NCBI RefSeq assembly: GCF_020184175.1
Contig: NC_065533.1
Span: 48,150,351 to 48,214,350 of the forward strand
From: Aphis gossypii
Lineage: Eukaryota > Arthropoda > Insecta > Hemiptera > Aphididae
Direction: 5' to 3'
DNA length: 64,000 bases
Shown here: piece after piece, positions 1-14,646 of the stretch
Numbering within the stretch: position 1 is the stretch's first letter
How the letters are laid out: each line of letters starts with the position of its first letter
The notes under the pieces: generated by a model
Told to the model about the DNA's origin: nothing
The model's database searches: none
Seen by the model: only the letters and a program-made list of their open reading frames with translations
Program-made: the position numbers and the translations under genes

Positions 1-479
1 TAATTTAAAATACACATAATACTTATTATTAAATCAAGTTTAATATTTACGTTATACCTCAAAAACTAAAATAAAGTTTGATAAAACTTTTAAAAAATAC
101 ATTGACATTACTAAATTTATGTCATTATTCATAAATTATATATGACAAACTTATACTTGCAAATTATATAATTATATAATTAATAAATATACTTATGTAA
201 GTATACAGACAAGAAATACTACCTTTTTAGTCAAATACTCAAAACAATTATTTCGGCGATTAATGAAAACTGTAGTTTTGCAAAAAAAATCAAACAAACA
301 TAGTATAAATACATTATTTAAATAACTATTCACGAGTTTCGGCATATCAACAAATGTGTATTGAAACTTTTATATGTATATAAAATAAAGGAAGTGTACG
401 TCAATAGGGCTGAAACAATAACGAGTCATTTGTTTGAAATCATCGTGACAAAATGGTTGTTAAAAGTCAGATAATGGAA
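1..479. other. AT-rich non-coding stretch
   Basis: I see no open frame with splice signals and no recognisable element here. The sequence is AT-rich with short A and T runs. It could be intron of the gene whose first exon is proposed at 8.4 kb, or plain intergenic DNA. Confidence 0.5.
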
Positions 480-1190
480 TTAAATTTTAGAATTTTAAGA
501 TAAAAATCAAAAATTAAAAAAGCGTAGTCAAGTAAAATTGGTCACTATTGTTTAAGTTTTAAATTTGAATCCAATGATTATAGGTATCATTGCATAGAAA
601 AAACGATTCTGAATGGAGATGATTTGTCAGCCTAGGCCCTATGGGATGTATTTTCCAGTGAGTGATAGAAAAGGTGGTTTGTTTTAATGATCTGAATACC
701 CCAAAATATAAGTTCTTTTATAATTATTGTAAGCCAAACTATGGAAAATCTAGTATACATTCTCAACTCTTAGCTACTTATACAAATTTTTTTTAATTTT
801 TCAACTCCAAAATTACTTGTAAATTTTCGCAATTCTGACATATATCGTAAACATTTGAACTTTGAATGCTTATAAAAAAAATTTGTGACCAACAATTTTT
901 GATTTTTTTTTTAACCACAATAAAAACAATTTATAAGAAACGTTGTATTAAATTTTCAAGTTTTTTGGGTACCCAAAATTTTTATCGACACTTCAAAAAA
1001 AAAAAAAAATACTACATAGAAAAATCAAAAATTGCAGTTGTCTATAATAACTCAAAACAAGCCAAAATATTTTGAAAATTTAAGTGTATATAGATAACAC
1101 TAATATAAACATTTCGTAAAAATGTCGAAAATTTTGTATGGATGTGGACAAGCATGACGATTTTCATCACAAAATAGCATTTAAAAATAT
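480..1190 (-). repeat. Dispersed repeat family A, copy 1 (inverted)
   Basis: Read on the minus strand, this stretch matches the copies near 19.1-19.6 and 20.4-21.4 kb. Shared landmarks are a word beginning CTGACAAATCATCTCC, then an AATCGTTTTT block, then ATGATACCTAT, and finally a CTTGAC/CGCTTTTTT end. The more upstream part (about 800-1140) shares the word TTTACAAGTAATTTT with the 20.5 kb copy. No coding capacity remains; a 69-codon open frame inside it is low-complexity. The superfamily is not recognised. No terminal inverted repeats or target duplication could be fixed, so the ends are approximate. Confidence 0.75.
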
Positions 1191-4100
1191 TACCTAATCT
1201 AAACTAAGGTTTGGATTGTTTTATTATGAATGCAAAATTCTCTATCTCAATCACACAGAGTATATCGGTATAATATTATATCTTACCGCCTACCGGTGGT
1301 TTATTAACGACGATGATAAGAAATTCGCTTTTTCCATACATATCGTTACAATTTAGCATTAGCGTTCATTAATACAAAACGTTTGCCCTATACTTACTCG
1401 CGCACAAATGTACAAAAAAACGACGCCATTTGACGCATGTCGACTGCAGCAGATGTCACAGCGTCACTACCAAAATCCCAGTCTTTCACTGAACCGACCG
1501 ACCGGTACGTTTTAAATAATATTGTATTATATTATATTATACGGTTGGTAGGTAATAGGTGTTATTATATACTATATTGTAAACCGTTTTGCCGTACCCG
1601 CACAAGCGCCACTGAACATATGATAATAATAATGTCCCCTAACAATATGTGTTATTTGGGCTCACTAAAACCTGCTTGCACACTGTTGTACCTACCTATA
1701 ATACGACTACGGTGTGTACTCACGCGGACCAGGGCACGTACGAGACGACCCTGTACAGACGCTTACCACCTGTCCAACGCACGAGCTATCGTTTTTTCCC
1801 CTCTATAAACCTGTATTTTTTTTTTTCCACAAATTTAATGGGCTTCTTTTTTCTCGCTTAAATATCGCTGGATGTCAAAACATGCATAAAAAAGTGATCG
1901 CCGATCAAGCAATAACAATAATAATATATGATACAAGCGCGTTACGGCCGTTACGGGTGAACGAAGTCAATCACCAATATAAAATAATACACGTATAGTA
2001 CATAATATAACAATTTAAATCATTTACGAATTATGAACTATTGAAAACCAACTACTAAATGTTGGTCATTATGTCAATTCATATTAAAATAACATAAAGT
2101 TCAGGTCTAGTAGGTACAATCGTAAAATATATGATAGGTTTTTATAAAAACTATTAAAAACGTTATAGAGGAAACAAATTCGAATACCTAAAACGCAGGT
2201 TATTATTATTAATACAATAATGCCGTGAATGAACGTCTTTGAAAATATGGTTTTATAAATGTATTCAAAACTATTAAACAAATAAGGTAAAATTATGGGG
2301 TTTTTTTTTTAATGAATTCGATTAAATATTATTATAAGGAAGATGTTATAAATAGATGATGACTATATTATTAAACATAATAAATATAATTTTACCTTCA
2401 TTACATTTCCATAATAAAACCTACAATTAGATTAGAATTGAAAATGTATTGAAACTACAGTTCAAACAACATTATGAATGCCTAATTATTAAGTGACCTA
2501 ACTTTTAACTTCTTAGGTATTCATTAATATAAATACGAGCATAAATATATAATAATGTAATATTATACATTACTATCGTTTTCTACAGAAAAATAATAAA
2601 CTGTTGTTATTATTGTAAAAACTAATAATATTCTATTAAAGAAAATGTACTATATTTAAATAATTAAAATAACTAATACAATATCATCGAAAAATTAAGC
2701 TAATCAAGAAAAAATACTAAGAATTACTTGGTACAATTTGACTTATTTAAAATAAATTGAATCTTATATATTCATTCATAGAGTTTATCGTGGGTTTTAT
2801 GATGTTTTTATATATATATACGATTTTAATAAGAGATGTGTTATTAAAAGTAATCCTGACACATTACTATTTCATTCCAAGTATATTGTACAAAATACTG
2901 AAATAACTTATTTAAAACTTATGAACTATGCAAATAAAAAATTATGTCAATTCAAAATTACAATCATTATTTTAAATTAAAACTTTGAAGTACTTCATTC
3001 AATAAAAATGTCTACGAGTATACATTATGCATATAATATGTAGAATTTATGTACTCTGCAATTCATTGTAGACACTAATGTTTTGTTAATATTTATATAA
3101 ATTTATTAATAACATTACAAATTACAATTAAATTAACTATTTTAAAAAAAGAAAAAGAAAAATGGTTAACTCTCGGGTTATCTAATTGTATCTCTATAAA
3201 TTAAAATGTATGTATTATAAAAATATTAATGGTTTTTAAAATTTTAAAAACGTTTTAGTAGTTTTAAATTTATTGCATTTAATCATACTTATTTTAAAAA
3301 TGTAGTATTATATAAATTTTTATTCTATAGTATAAATCAAATTGATTATATGCTAAACTTTAGTCACAAGTCCTCATTACTTTACACTTCATTAAACTTG
3401 GATAAATTTAAGTTACTAATTAATAAGCTTCTAGGAAAAACGTTGTTCGTCGTTAAAAGCAATTTATTATACAAACAATATAATAATTATAAAAAATAAT
3501 ACCTTTTAATCATAATTTGGTTAACACAAGAATGATGAATTATGTAAAATATAAAATTATAGAGCAGCTATCTTTTTTATTTTAGTTGACCTCGTTTCAA
3601 TACAATTTCAATAAGAAGATTAGTCACTTCCATTGACCATTGAATTCAAAACGTTACAGAATGATTCATAAGTCACAAAAACATAACCATTATTGATTAA
3701 TATTTATGATGAAACTATCAAACATAACGAGTTATAACCAATTGTCAAATAGCAATACTACAGTTAATAAAGAATAATATATGAATATTGAATATGGATT
3801 AATGCTAATAATAATATGTTCTTATTAAACAACAACACAACAACACAACTCTTAGTTCCCATTACGAGACAGTCGAATTCCGAAATGTTACCTATTTCTG
3901 AATTTCAAATTTAGCACACTTTTTAATAAATAACCGCATTTGTGCAAACAATGGTAGATCGAAGTAAAAGTAAAACATAAATTACCACATTGTAGTTATC
4001 AATAGTCTAAACACTAAAACATAACTGTAACGTAATCCTATAATCCAAAAATGAATGCCCTATCTAGAGCTTATATCATATGTCATTTAAAGTAAACCCA

Positions 4101-7100
4101 CTATTTAATAACTCAAACAACAGCTGTCCCTTGTCAATTTAAAAAAAAAATGAAAACACTACTATTTCTATTTTAATGAGTGCACTATATAGTTTACATA
4201 TTAAAATGTCATACACTTTGAACATAAAAGCAATAAATCTTAAATTGTAAGTCTAATAATGTGGAGTGTGAAAGGTTTTAAAATATTATCATACAAGTAG
4301 TATACAAATTCAGGAGATTGCAAATTGGATATAAATATTTAATATTTTTCGTAAATAGTTGGTTGGTAATATTTAATATTTACCTACTTTAGGTATAAAA
4401 ACAAGTAGATACCTATACAAGATTAAAAAATCGGTAGGTATTAAAATTAAAAAATGTTCAACAGTAACATTTTTGATAAATGGTTAAAAAATTATGTCTT
4501 AGTATCATGTTTTAGTCAGAATCATATTCCATACGCTATAAACATTATATTCAAAATTATTATAACAAAAAAATAAATTATAAAATTATTGTATTCACCG
4601 TGGTGGTTAATACGACACAAATAACCAAAATTTAAACCCTTTTACGAGCAGTTATTTGTTATATCTATACGTTTTTTTCTTTATTCCATATAAATTCTAA
4701 ATTATTGACATTTTATAATTTACACACAAGTGTATTTCAAACAACATTAAAATAAAATAAACAAAATTATTAATAATTACCTATAATTTATACTAAAACG
4801 AAATTTTCTTAACTGAAATATTTAAAAATAATTTGAGATAACACGCATATTATTTAAATATTCATGCTGAAATAATCATACATCATTATTTTATATACCT
4901 ACAAGGGCCACACGGCTATACTACAACTTGCAAGATGTTTACACTACAGTATTTAAACATCCAATTTTAAACCATCCAACATTATTCTCTAAAATTGGAT
5001 ATTAAAAATACAAATCGAGAGTAAGTATAAAATGTATGGATTTTAAACCATAAATTAACTTAATAATTTCTAATGCAATTTTATTTAATAAATTATTATT
5101 ATATTTTTTTATATTCTAATTCAATTATAGTACAAATTATAAAAAAAGCTAAATATGCAAGTACACTTAAACTGTTTTAGTACACAATATAATTTAATAA
5201 CTAATAATTATTAATACTATAAAGTTGATAAATGTATATAATAGTACTTAACACAATTATCATGATAAATCGTCCAATTATTTTAATTAGGTGTAAATTG
5301 ATAGTACCTACGCTTAACGATAAAACAATTAAATCAATATTTTAACCTTCACCAATTATTTAATCCTATGTATATAATTCCAACATTATTATTAGTATTA
5401 TCAAATAAATAAAATGTATCATCAAGTGTCTAATTGATATTTATAATGTTTTTATTAAAACTAGCCTCAGCATCTGAGCGACTGGCTTAAATATTATTAT
5501 AATGTTCAGTACTACTTGTGAATTTTTATAGTATGTATTTATTTTTATTTTATATTTAATCAGCTGATTTAAAATCTTAAAATAATAATAATTAATAAAA
5601 AAATAAGGTTAGTGCAATGGTATATAAAAATCACAAGTTATTTTCTTATATAATTAAGCTCGTAATTAAGTATTATAAATTATATAGACAATCATTTATG
5701 ACGATTTCCGGCTTTATTCGGGTACTCAAAATGTTCAAGAAATGTTTCAAAATTCGATACACAGGTGTTTAAGGAGGTAAAATTATTGTTTTGGTTCACT
5801 CTCCCAGAAAAAAAACGATTACTACAATAACACCAACATGGCAACATGTGACACGATGAGCCGTTGTAAGAGAAAAATTTATGGATAAAATTAATTAGAA
5901 ATCATTGATGTGCAATGATTTCCGACTATTCAACGGAAGTCCTTCAATATATTATAGACAGTAGTAGGTACGTCATATATATATTGAATAATAATTTTAC
6001 GCAGGTAATTCAAATTATTTAAACTTACGAGAATTCAGATATTATATTTCCCAAAGGCTATATTACCTCCTTAGAAAACTAATTATAAACTTATTGTTTT
6101 CTTATAATTGATGAATTTTTACGTAAACCCTTCTTTAATATTAAATTTTTTAAATATAAATTTGTTGGAATTATTCTAAATTTATTTATGAGTTAGAACT
6201 AAGTTATGGCTATTTAGATATAATATTATTTATGTTATTAATAAAACGTGTATATTATACGATCGGTTAAAAAAATCCTATTTGTACCTACTTATATACT
6301 TTTTTTTATTTCGGTAACTAGCAGGTGCTTATACAGCTTACCCTCTATACAGCCTTAAAAATGAGTAGGTATATAGTTATAACTGTAGTCTCTACCCCTA
6401 TCAAGTAGTCGGTTAGAGAAACAAATTTGTTTATAACGTTCAACCTTACACTTGAATAAGTTTTACTAGTTAAATTTTTTTAAAATAAAAGCCACATAAG
6501 AAAATAATTCAGTGAACTTAATCAAAAATTAAAATTAACAAATAAAAGGTACCAACATTTATAACATAAGAAAATATAATTAATGAAAAAGTAATAAGTT
6601 GGTTTTAAAAATATTTTTAACTAGATAAATCTAAAAAATATACCTATTAACAAAAAGCTAGATCTAATGCATAATAATGTCAGTCTTAATTTTAAGTATA
6701 TCTTCTTAATAAGTAGATACCTATATATTTTAGTATAAGCTTATCGTATGGAGAGAAGTAGAGGTCCGATTTATGTCCAAGATCGAAGTCACCAGTATTA
6801 CCTATTAATAAATAATCTTAAACCAGGCTCACAGCAAATAACTATTATATAGTAAGTACCTAATGCGTAAAATGTCTGACTAATACATAATAATATAATA
6901 TTACTCAAAATCTACTTACGAATTATGATAATATATATAATATGCAGACCTATGTCCTATGTATCTACTATAAAAACATATTTTTTACTTATTTATCATA
7001 CTGAGTGATTATACATTTATACCTAATCGCAGTGTTATTAATTTTACCGAAAAATGTATTTCCGAATGAATATATTATATTATTAGATCTAGATGAGTAA

Positions 7101-8100
7101 TGATAATTCTATATTCCTATTTATTTTGTTCTTGAATATCGACGTATTATAGCACTATTATACTGCTTTGAATGTATAAATTTGACATGTATAATGTTTG
7201 AATAAAATCATGAATAGTCTTGAAAAAGATGACAAGAATATTTCAATTTTTATGAAATGCTTGAAACGTTTCTCGAGTGCAAAATTGATAATATAAAAAT
7301 AAATATTCATAAAATGTGTTTTTCTTTAAACAGTAGGTACCTACCTATATAACAATTGTATTACCTATTCTGATATAACAAATATTACATTTGAGTGGAA
7401 TTAGATTAGTTTATGAGGAAGCTGCAATTAATTTTAGTATTAATAATACCTACATATTTTTGTGAATACATATTATAATTTTAAGCTAAATGCCTGTATG
7501 TTTCATATTAATATTCATAATAATTATTATAGTTTTATTATGATTTATAACATAATTATAATGATAATTAGAAAGCAACTTATAAAATTATAAAATTATA
7601 TTATATCAATGAATTAAATTGTAAAATTCAACAACTTTACAAGCACTTTTGAAAAATATAGGTACAGTAATTTTATAAAAATATGAACTATATACCTACC
7701 CAAGTGCTTCATTTACAATTAAGCGTAAGATAATGTCAAACCAGGCAATACTAAAAAAATAACGATACCTCATTTATGAGGAACTATATGTATAAATAAT
7801 AGCATTCCTGTGGGTGTAAATACTAAGCTAACTAAAAAAAGAGATATAGATAGTAAGCCAACATTGACAGATTAAAATAAACATTATACATATTGCAATG
7901 ACATTTTATTTCCGTTTTGAGATGACAGCCCGTCACCGTCGTGCTATCGTTTAATAGTATATAATAATTTCTCGATTGCAAATAGCTTCCTCGTATACTA
8001 TATCGTTACCTACTATTATTTTCTTATCAGAGGCGAAACCGAAAATAACGGTTTTCAACACGATGCTTTTTCAACGCATTTCAAAAATCGGGAAACAGAG
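1191..8100. other. AT-rich intergenic or intronic DNA without recognised genes
   Basis: About 7 kb with no convincing exon on either strand. Short open frames around 1.4-2.0 kb lie in a slightly more GC-rich patch but have no splice structure or protein resemblance. The minus-strand frame at 2084-2281 is hydrophobic and low-complexity, as chance AT-rich frames are. If the first exon at 8.4 kb is real, this stretch is probably its first intron. Confidence 0.5.
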
Positions 8101-8431
8101 TGCTAGACACGGGCGATAGGGTCCAGGAAACGGCCGACGAACGGTCAAAAAAGGCGTTAGCCGTCGGATTGAAAGGGCGGTGAAGTGCTGCGGCGGCGGC
8201 GAGGTGGTAGTCACCGGGACGCGGAGTACACGGCGGGCCGCAGCATTCACGCCCCAATAACGCGCCCTTATTCCAAACAGCGTCTAAACGTACGATAATA
8301 TTTACAACGAAGCGGTTTATCTATACATATATTATTATAAACAAATATTGTAAAGCGTTACGAACGCGCAGTGCCTGAATACATGTACACTACATGTGTA
8401 TACGTATGGTTTTAAAAATAAAATAACGTAC

Positions 8432-8504
8432 CTGCATCTTGTAATCCGCCGGAGCACCTGCTGCCGGCACCGTCCGTCTTGTCTCTTCCGCCGGACGCCG
8501 ACAT
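8432..8504 (-). CDS. Candidate first coding exon of an unidentified gene (partial)
   Basis: On the minus strand an ATG at 8504 opens 24 codons plus one base and ends in an exact CAG/GTACGT splice donor at 8432/8431. The peptide begins MSASGGRDKTDGAGSR and continues CSGGLQDA; it is small-residue and glycine-rich, so no family can be named from it. Past the donor the frame becomes AT-rich and stops after about a dozen codons, as expected of an intron. The frame stays open upstream of the ATG for at least about 100 bases, so a more distal start is possible. No downstream exon was found in 1-8431; it would have to lie beyond the left edge or be too small to see. The CpG-rich setting and strong donor are the support. 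A 5' UTR exon remains possible. Confidence 0.45.
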
Positions 8505-9495
8505 GACGCGAGCAGCGAGCTTATCGCGCAATATTACGTGCGTACGATTCGATGTCAGCGTGCCCGTGCAGATCCGCGATAATATTACCTACGGTACGGC
8601 GTTCGTCGAGTCAGGTAGGTATCGCGTTCGCATGACTTTCCCGCGGCGCGCGAAACCGTCGAAAACCGCGAAAACACGTCGTATAGTCTCGCACGCACGA
8701 CTGTCGACTGCGGCGGCGACGATACTGTTTACAACGATATATGTTTTAATAAATACCTACTGTGTTGTTATTGCGAATTCGCAATCACTACCGCGGTAGT
8801 GGTCGACTGCGACCACGAGGGTGGCAGTGTGCGCGCGGCGACCGGGGGAGTGTGCGAACCGTTGAAAATGCGCACACGCGACCGACGAGACGTTGTCCGT
8901 TGCGCCTACGTTCGACGACGATCCGTGTGCCGAGAAACGTTCGACCGGCCGTGCGCCGAGCATGTGTGCTACTGCCGAGTGGTGTCGCCGTCCGGCCGGT
9001 CGGTCGGTGGTGGCTGTGGCGCGGCGGTAACCGTATATACCGCGCGCGCGGTTCATGCGCCGCCGCCGCTTCTCCCCGCACCCGTCTTCACCCTACTACA
9101 CGCCGCCGAAACATAACCGGTGATCGCGTCGCGGCGGCGGCGGCGGTCGTCGTCCCGTCGTCACCACGGCAACTGCGTCGTCGTCGTCGTCGTAGTCGCG
9201 AACGTCGCGGACCTTTTTTGTTCACCTCTCCGCCACAGCCGCCTTGGTATACCATTCGCAGCAACACGAGATTTTTACACTAACGCTTGAACAGTGCAAA
9301 AACCACCCGACGCCGTTGTTTCGGTGCAGTCGTAAAACGCTCGGCGCTATACAATTATACACACCATCACGCCGTCCGACGGCCGCCCTACGGGCACAAA
9401 CCTAAGTGTGCAGTGCAACGGCATTTATCTATTAATCTACGGCCTAGTATACGGACGCCCGAAAAAACTTATTCCGAAACAACTGAAACTTTGAC

Positions 9496-9509
9496 GGGGG
9501 GGGGGGGGG
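9496..9509 (+). repeat. Poly-G run of 14
   Basis: An uninterrupted run of 14 G near the right edge of the CpG-rich block. Such tracts vary in length and can form quadruplexes. No function is claimed. Confidence 0.9.
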
Positions 9510-12225
9510 TGATTGGGTGCTGGGTGAAAAGAAATAAATTGCCGAGTCGGTACGTCGGTGTTTTACAAAAACCTGATAGAAAAATCGACCGTATAACTAT
9601 TTAATAACTATCAACATCGTCTATATAGCAATAAAAGTATGCGAACAAATTAATTAAAGATAATAATTTTATATTGGTAACCTATTAATAAACTACTACA
9701 CATCGTAAATAGTATTATATAATATGGTATACGTTAAAATACCTTTATAATATAATTTATTGTACCTATATAACTATTACCTACTATAATAAGCAATAAT
9801 ACCTATATTATTATTGAGAGTGGAACAGAGTGTGAATATTTAACTCCACATTTCGTGGGTTTCAAAAAGATTAGACGAGTACGCAAGTACCTCTATTCAG
9901 TGGTGTATTAACGTTTGGCACATACACAACCCCATATTAATATTTTGCAAGATACGTGTTGAAAATTAGTTTAGATTAGTTTTGCACAAATAGATAATTA
10001 GTAATATCAAAGATTTATTGTTATACTATTGAACTTGAATTACAGTTAAACTTAATAATATATAAGGAGTTAATTACCCACCTTATTCAAATGGGTTGAT
10101 GAGTTATTGAGTTGATAATAAATGTAAAGTTAGCAGTGATATATTGGATGACCGCTGTATAGGCAGTATGCACACTATACATTGGTGCATCATTTAAATT
10201 TGGATGTAAGTGCATTTGTTAGTACCTATACTAACAAATACCTAATAATAATATTAAAACCTAATCTTCTTTATTCTTAAGACTAAATTATAATAAAACT
10301 CAAAGAGTATAGCTTAGTGATACAAGTGCAGTCCGGGAGGTACTAATGCTTAAGTTATTTAGGCTATAACCTATAGCCACCTGGAGTGGCAAATTGAAAA
10401 GGTTGAGACAAAATAACAAATTTAGAAGTAAAATATCAATATGTAAATTACGCAGTAAATTAATTTTAGTTTATGAGCAGCCTTGATCCTGCCCTGAATG
10501 CAGTCTACAATATAATAAATGGTAAGCCTACTAAAATCAATTATAAATTATAATAAATTGATTACTAAATATTAAATGATCAAATTCTTACTTATATTTG
10601 AAATATGTAAAATAAATTTTTTTTTAACTTATTTTACTGCAGTTCAAATTTTGATTAAATTAGATACATACAAAAAAATTGTTCTTCTAGGTACCTTTCA
10701 ATTTTAGTAATCTATCTAATTCAAAAAATATTAATAGTAAGGATTTGAAAATTGAACTTTATGAAATTATTATGTATTTTATTATTTTCTAAACAATATA
10801 CACAAGAAAATCTTCAAAATAACTAACAGTTATAATTTATTACATACATATTTTAGACTCAGAACCTATTCACACAATCACACAGTTCTACAAACCTACA
10901 GTACATCGATATTAACTTAATTAAGAACAATAATATATATTTTAAGCGATATTATTGATAAAAATAAGTTATAAATTAAATCTACTACATTACTGAAAAT
11001 AAATTACAAACATTAATTATTATTATCGTATTCTTCAAACAGACTCAACAGCTAAATAAAGCAGTTGATTTAATTAATTTAATTACGATAAAATACAAGT
11101 GATATCAAATAAATTGATATACAGTAATATACATATAATTTAATACTTTTAATAATATTCATGGAAGCTAACAGATCATCACCATTTAAAATCAATTAGT
11201 CAACGATTATGAGTTCATCGTCAAATTCAAATTTATCTCATACATTACAGTAACCTACTCAATAACGAGATAGACTCGAAATCTACTACACATCAGAATT
11301 ATTACCCACTTTTAATAATTGATAATAAATTAAGTCATTTTTATGCAGTTTAGAGAGGGTGCGGGGGAACTCCTACAGTTCTGTTTTAATTATTTGTGTA
11401 GGCAGGTATTTTTTGAATTCCATCGCCTCTCCTCATAAAATTTAGTTCAGCGCCACTGTAGGAGTTTAATATACGCCTTTTTAATTATTATGATTCTCTA
11501 ATACCTTATACCCTTCTCCTAACCTATATTATAATACACCGATTTAGTACTTACACCAAGTTGACAAAATAAAAACTCTACAGCAACTTAATATTTATTT
11601 AAATTGGGTGAAAAATATAAAACTACATAACAAATTTGAAGCTTTCTTAATAAGTTTTAGTATAAAACTATTAACATGCGTAAGTTAATTATTTATAATC
11701 AAGTGATATTTAGTTTTCTAAAACTAACTCTTAAAACTTAGAGAATACAGTTGCTATATAAAAATTGACTGATTAGAAAAATATAATTGTGTTACTAAAC
11801 AAGTCGTTTTTATAAAATTATTAATAATAATACAGATAAATTTCAATTTTATATATTATTAATATGATATATTAATCATTCAATATTCAAATGTGTTCTT
11901 TTATAAAAGTATACAACATATAAAGATCTACACCTGCACATTCGTATGTACCTCACATATTTAATTACATTTTTAGTTATGCCTACTCGTACTTATAAAT
12001 TGTAATAATTAAAACTTATTATAAAATAATACTTATATTATTACTTTACCTTTTATTTATTTTATTACATTTTACTATTTTAGTATAAGTAAAATGAAAT
12101 ATTATTTGTCAAATTTTCATATAAATTTATAAAAACTGCATAAAAATTATTCCAAACAAAAATTGTGAAATTTCTTTGTAAATGATGTACGTATAATATA
12201 GGCAAATTAAAATATAACTTATACC

Positions 12226-12300
12226 AGTGGTGGCCAAACTTTTTTTGGTCACGATCTACTAAAATATACTTCACCTTTGAGGATCAACTTCCATAGAAAA
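12226..12300 (+). mobile_element. hAT-like element end (fragment)
   Basis: The stretch begins CAGTGGTGGCCAAAC and runs into a sequence around GGTCACGATCTAC. The opening resembles the TIR of the complete hAT-type MITE in DEGS1 intron 1, which starts TAGGGGTGGCCAAC. The opposite end and a target duplication were not found, so it is treated as a fragment. The right boundary is arbitrary. Confidence 0.4.
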
Positions 12301-14599
12301 ATTTTTTTTTCCTAGTGCGCTTATACATATAGTAATAAGTACATTTAGTGAAAATTTCAAATAAATCGGTTCAGTAGTTTTGGCTGCACTTTGATTCCAC
12401 CCTTCATTTATGTATAAATATTGTAAATCGTACATGTCTCACTTCTAGAAACAATATAAATGGAATAAAATAATCTCGTCTTCACATATAGCGAAACCCT
12501 CAATTTTTACAAGCTATTAAACACACTGTACAAACAATAATGAATCCAACATACCTAATATTAACACAACAAAAGTGTGTGTACCTGCTTATACGGCTAT
12601 ATAATCGGTCAGTAATATCCACTTAGAAAGCATCATCACGCTCTCCCATGACAACAATACACAATATATTTAAAATCATAATAATTAATTGGTTTTAAAT
12701 ATTTAGAGGAATCATAATCAATTTATGAACAAAATTATTATATATTTTATTGAAAAATATAATTTTTTTTTATCTGGTATTGACATAAATTATTTGTGTA
12801 CCAAAGATAATTATAAGGGACAATGCGGTCAATACCATATTTTAATAGACAAATCGTTTAGAAACAAATTTGGTAATAAGATGAAAACGTCCATGTACAG
12901 CAGTATTGCAATACGAATAACCGTTTCAATCCGATGTCAATCAATCGAGCTACCAGTTGGAATTTTACAATAGTATGTTATGCAGATATTTGAATATTCA
13001 ACTGCATTATATTAAATTTTATATTTTAGATATTTTTTTCCGTATAATGTATCAACCATATTTTGTAATATTAAATTTTTATGGACTAAGAAGTTTAAAT
13101 CATGTTTCAACATCAATTTATTCTGAACTAAGATTATAGCTGACGAGAAATCAACCAGACGTAAATTTAATAAAATATTCATAGATAATTATGATTTATA
13201 CTTTTGCGTTTATTTTGGTAGTAAAAAATAGTTATTCAACATTATATTATATCAATACCTAATCAATGATTATTATAAGTACCAATGCACGATTATACTT
13301 CACTGTATCTACGCTGACTATTGAAAGAATATTTTAACTAAAATCCTATTTAGTTAAAACTTAAATTGCATAATTAAATAGTAAATTAAAAAATGTATCT
13401 CGAATATATGCTTAATGCTATATGACTCTATAAAATCAAGAGGTATAGATACTTTTATAAATGGAAATTAAAATATTTTTCATTTGAGGCATTACACAAA
13501 TAATATTGATTAAGATTTATGGATATTCTATTGTCATTTTAAACTATGAGTGCTAGAAGGGTAAGGGCTAAAACCCTATTTTAATTTATTTTTCTACCTT
13601 CTCTCCCCAAAAGCAATATTAGTCCGTGATTATAATAAAAAATATTGTAATATTGTGTAGGTAGTTAACACATATCAGTAATTAGTAATCCTTAGCAGAA
13701 CTTAAATCACATAATAACCACAAGTGTTATTTTCTAATTAGTAATTATGCTATAATAATAAACTATCTATTGTAAACCTTATCTATATTATATATTGTAA
13801 TAATTGTCGAACTATAATAATTATATACTGGAAGTTCTAAAAATAAAAAAACCACAAGTGTTACTTCTGCAAAATACAACGTATATCTGTCCTTATATAT
13901 ATTTTTTATTCTTTCTTATATTACCGTGATAATAACATGATTAATTATTAGTTAGTAACACAACCATGGTTAATATATTTTTATTTATGGTACGATACTT
14001 CGATTATACAAACCATTATACTAATACATAATATTATAAGTATTACATTCTTATCTAATATGAAGTACCTAATACTCATGTGTGCTATTATTGTTAATAA
14101 TTATTATAAATGATAATTGGTATCAAATAATACACTTATAGACTGTTTACTGCAGCTCTCTACTATTATAATATTCATTGTTCATATTTTTGCAATGATT
14201 AATGAGTACTGAATAGTTTCTAGTTAAACATGGTTGCTAAACGGAAAAATGAGTTTTCAGTATTTTATACAAAACACTAGAGAGAACCATTTCTACCTTG
14301 TTAAGAATTATAATTTATTTACAGTATATAACAGTAAAAAAACTAAATAATAGTCAATAATTGACAATGAAAATATTGATATCGGATAACAAAAAAAAAG
14401 CATTCAAAGAATTAGATGTCATACAAATTTTTAATCAAAACGTTCCAAGAAGGATACAATTATAAGATTGGAGTCATAATAGATAAATAAAAAAAAAAAC
14501 ACTTTTTATAAATAATTTGTTGCATGATCTATTAAAAACATGATTTTTCAAAAATTATAAATGAAAGAAATATTTAATTAAGATATTTTTGTAAGATTT

Positions 14600-14646
14600 A
14601 ACCCCCCCTCCCCCCCAATATAAAATTCTTGGCTATGCTACTGCCC
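14600..14646 (-). mobile_element. C-rich element terminus (fragment)
   Basis: Two C runs of seven, separated by T, are followed by TTGGCTATGCTACTG. On the minus strand this reads CAGTAGCATAGCCAA and then G runs. That form resembles the common arthropod repeat end of the CAGTGGCGTAGCCAGG type, usually placed with hAT-like non-autonomous elements. This comparison is from memory of the family. The other end was not located. Confidence 0.35.

Larger units (their letters stand above)
8100..9620. promoter_or_regulatory. CpG-rich promoter-like block
   Basis: GC and CpG content rise abruptly above the flanking AT-rich DNA, with CGG/CGCCG/CGTCGT runs around 8.2, 8.9 and 9.13-9.2 kb. The other such blocks in this window sit at the starts of ATG10, Patr-1 and DEGS1, so this is probably a promoter and 5' UTR region. 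The minus-strand exon ending at 8432 lies inside it. Several overlapping arginine-rich open frames at 8757-9283 on both strands are explained by base composition alone. No TATA box or initiator was singled out. Confidence 0.55.

Noticed and set aside
1437..1998. Overlapping plus-strand open frames of 70-123 codons
   Set aside because: Three frames overlap in one less AT-rich patch, with no splice structure and no family resemblance; composition explains them.
8757..9283. Long arginine-rich frames on both strands
   Set aside because: They overlap each other in several frames inside a CpG-rich block, which makes stops rare and Arg codons common.
12725..13139. Two plus-strand frames of 60-82 codons
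   Set aside because: Composition is slightly less biased than the flanks, but there are no splice signals or recognisable motifs.
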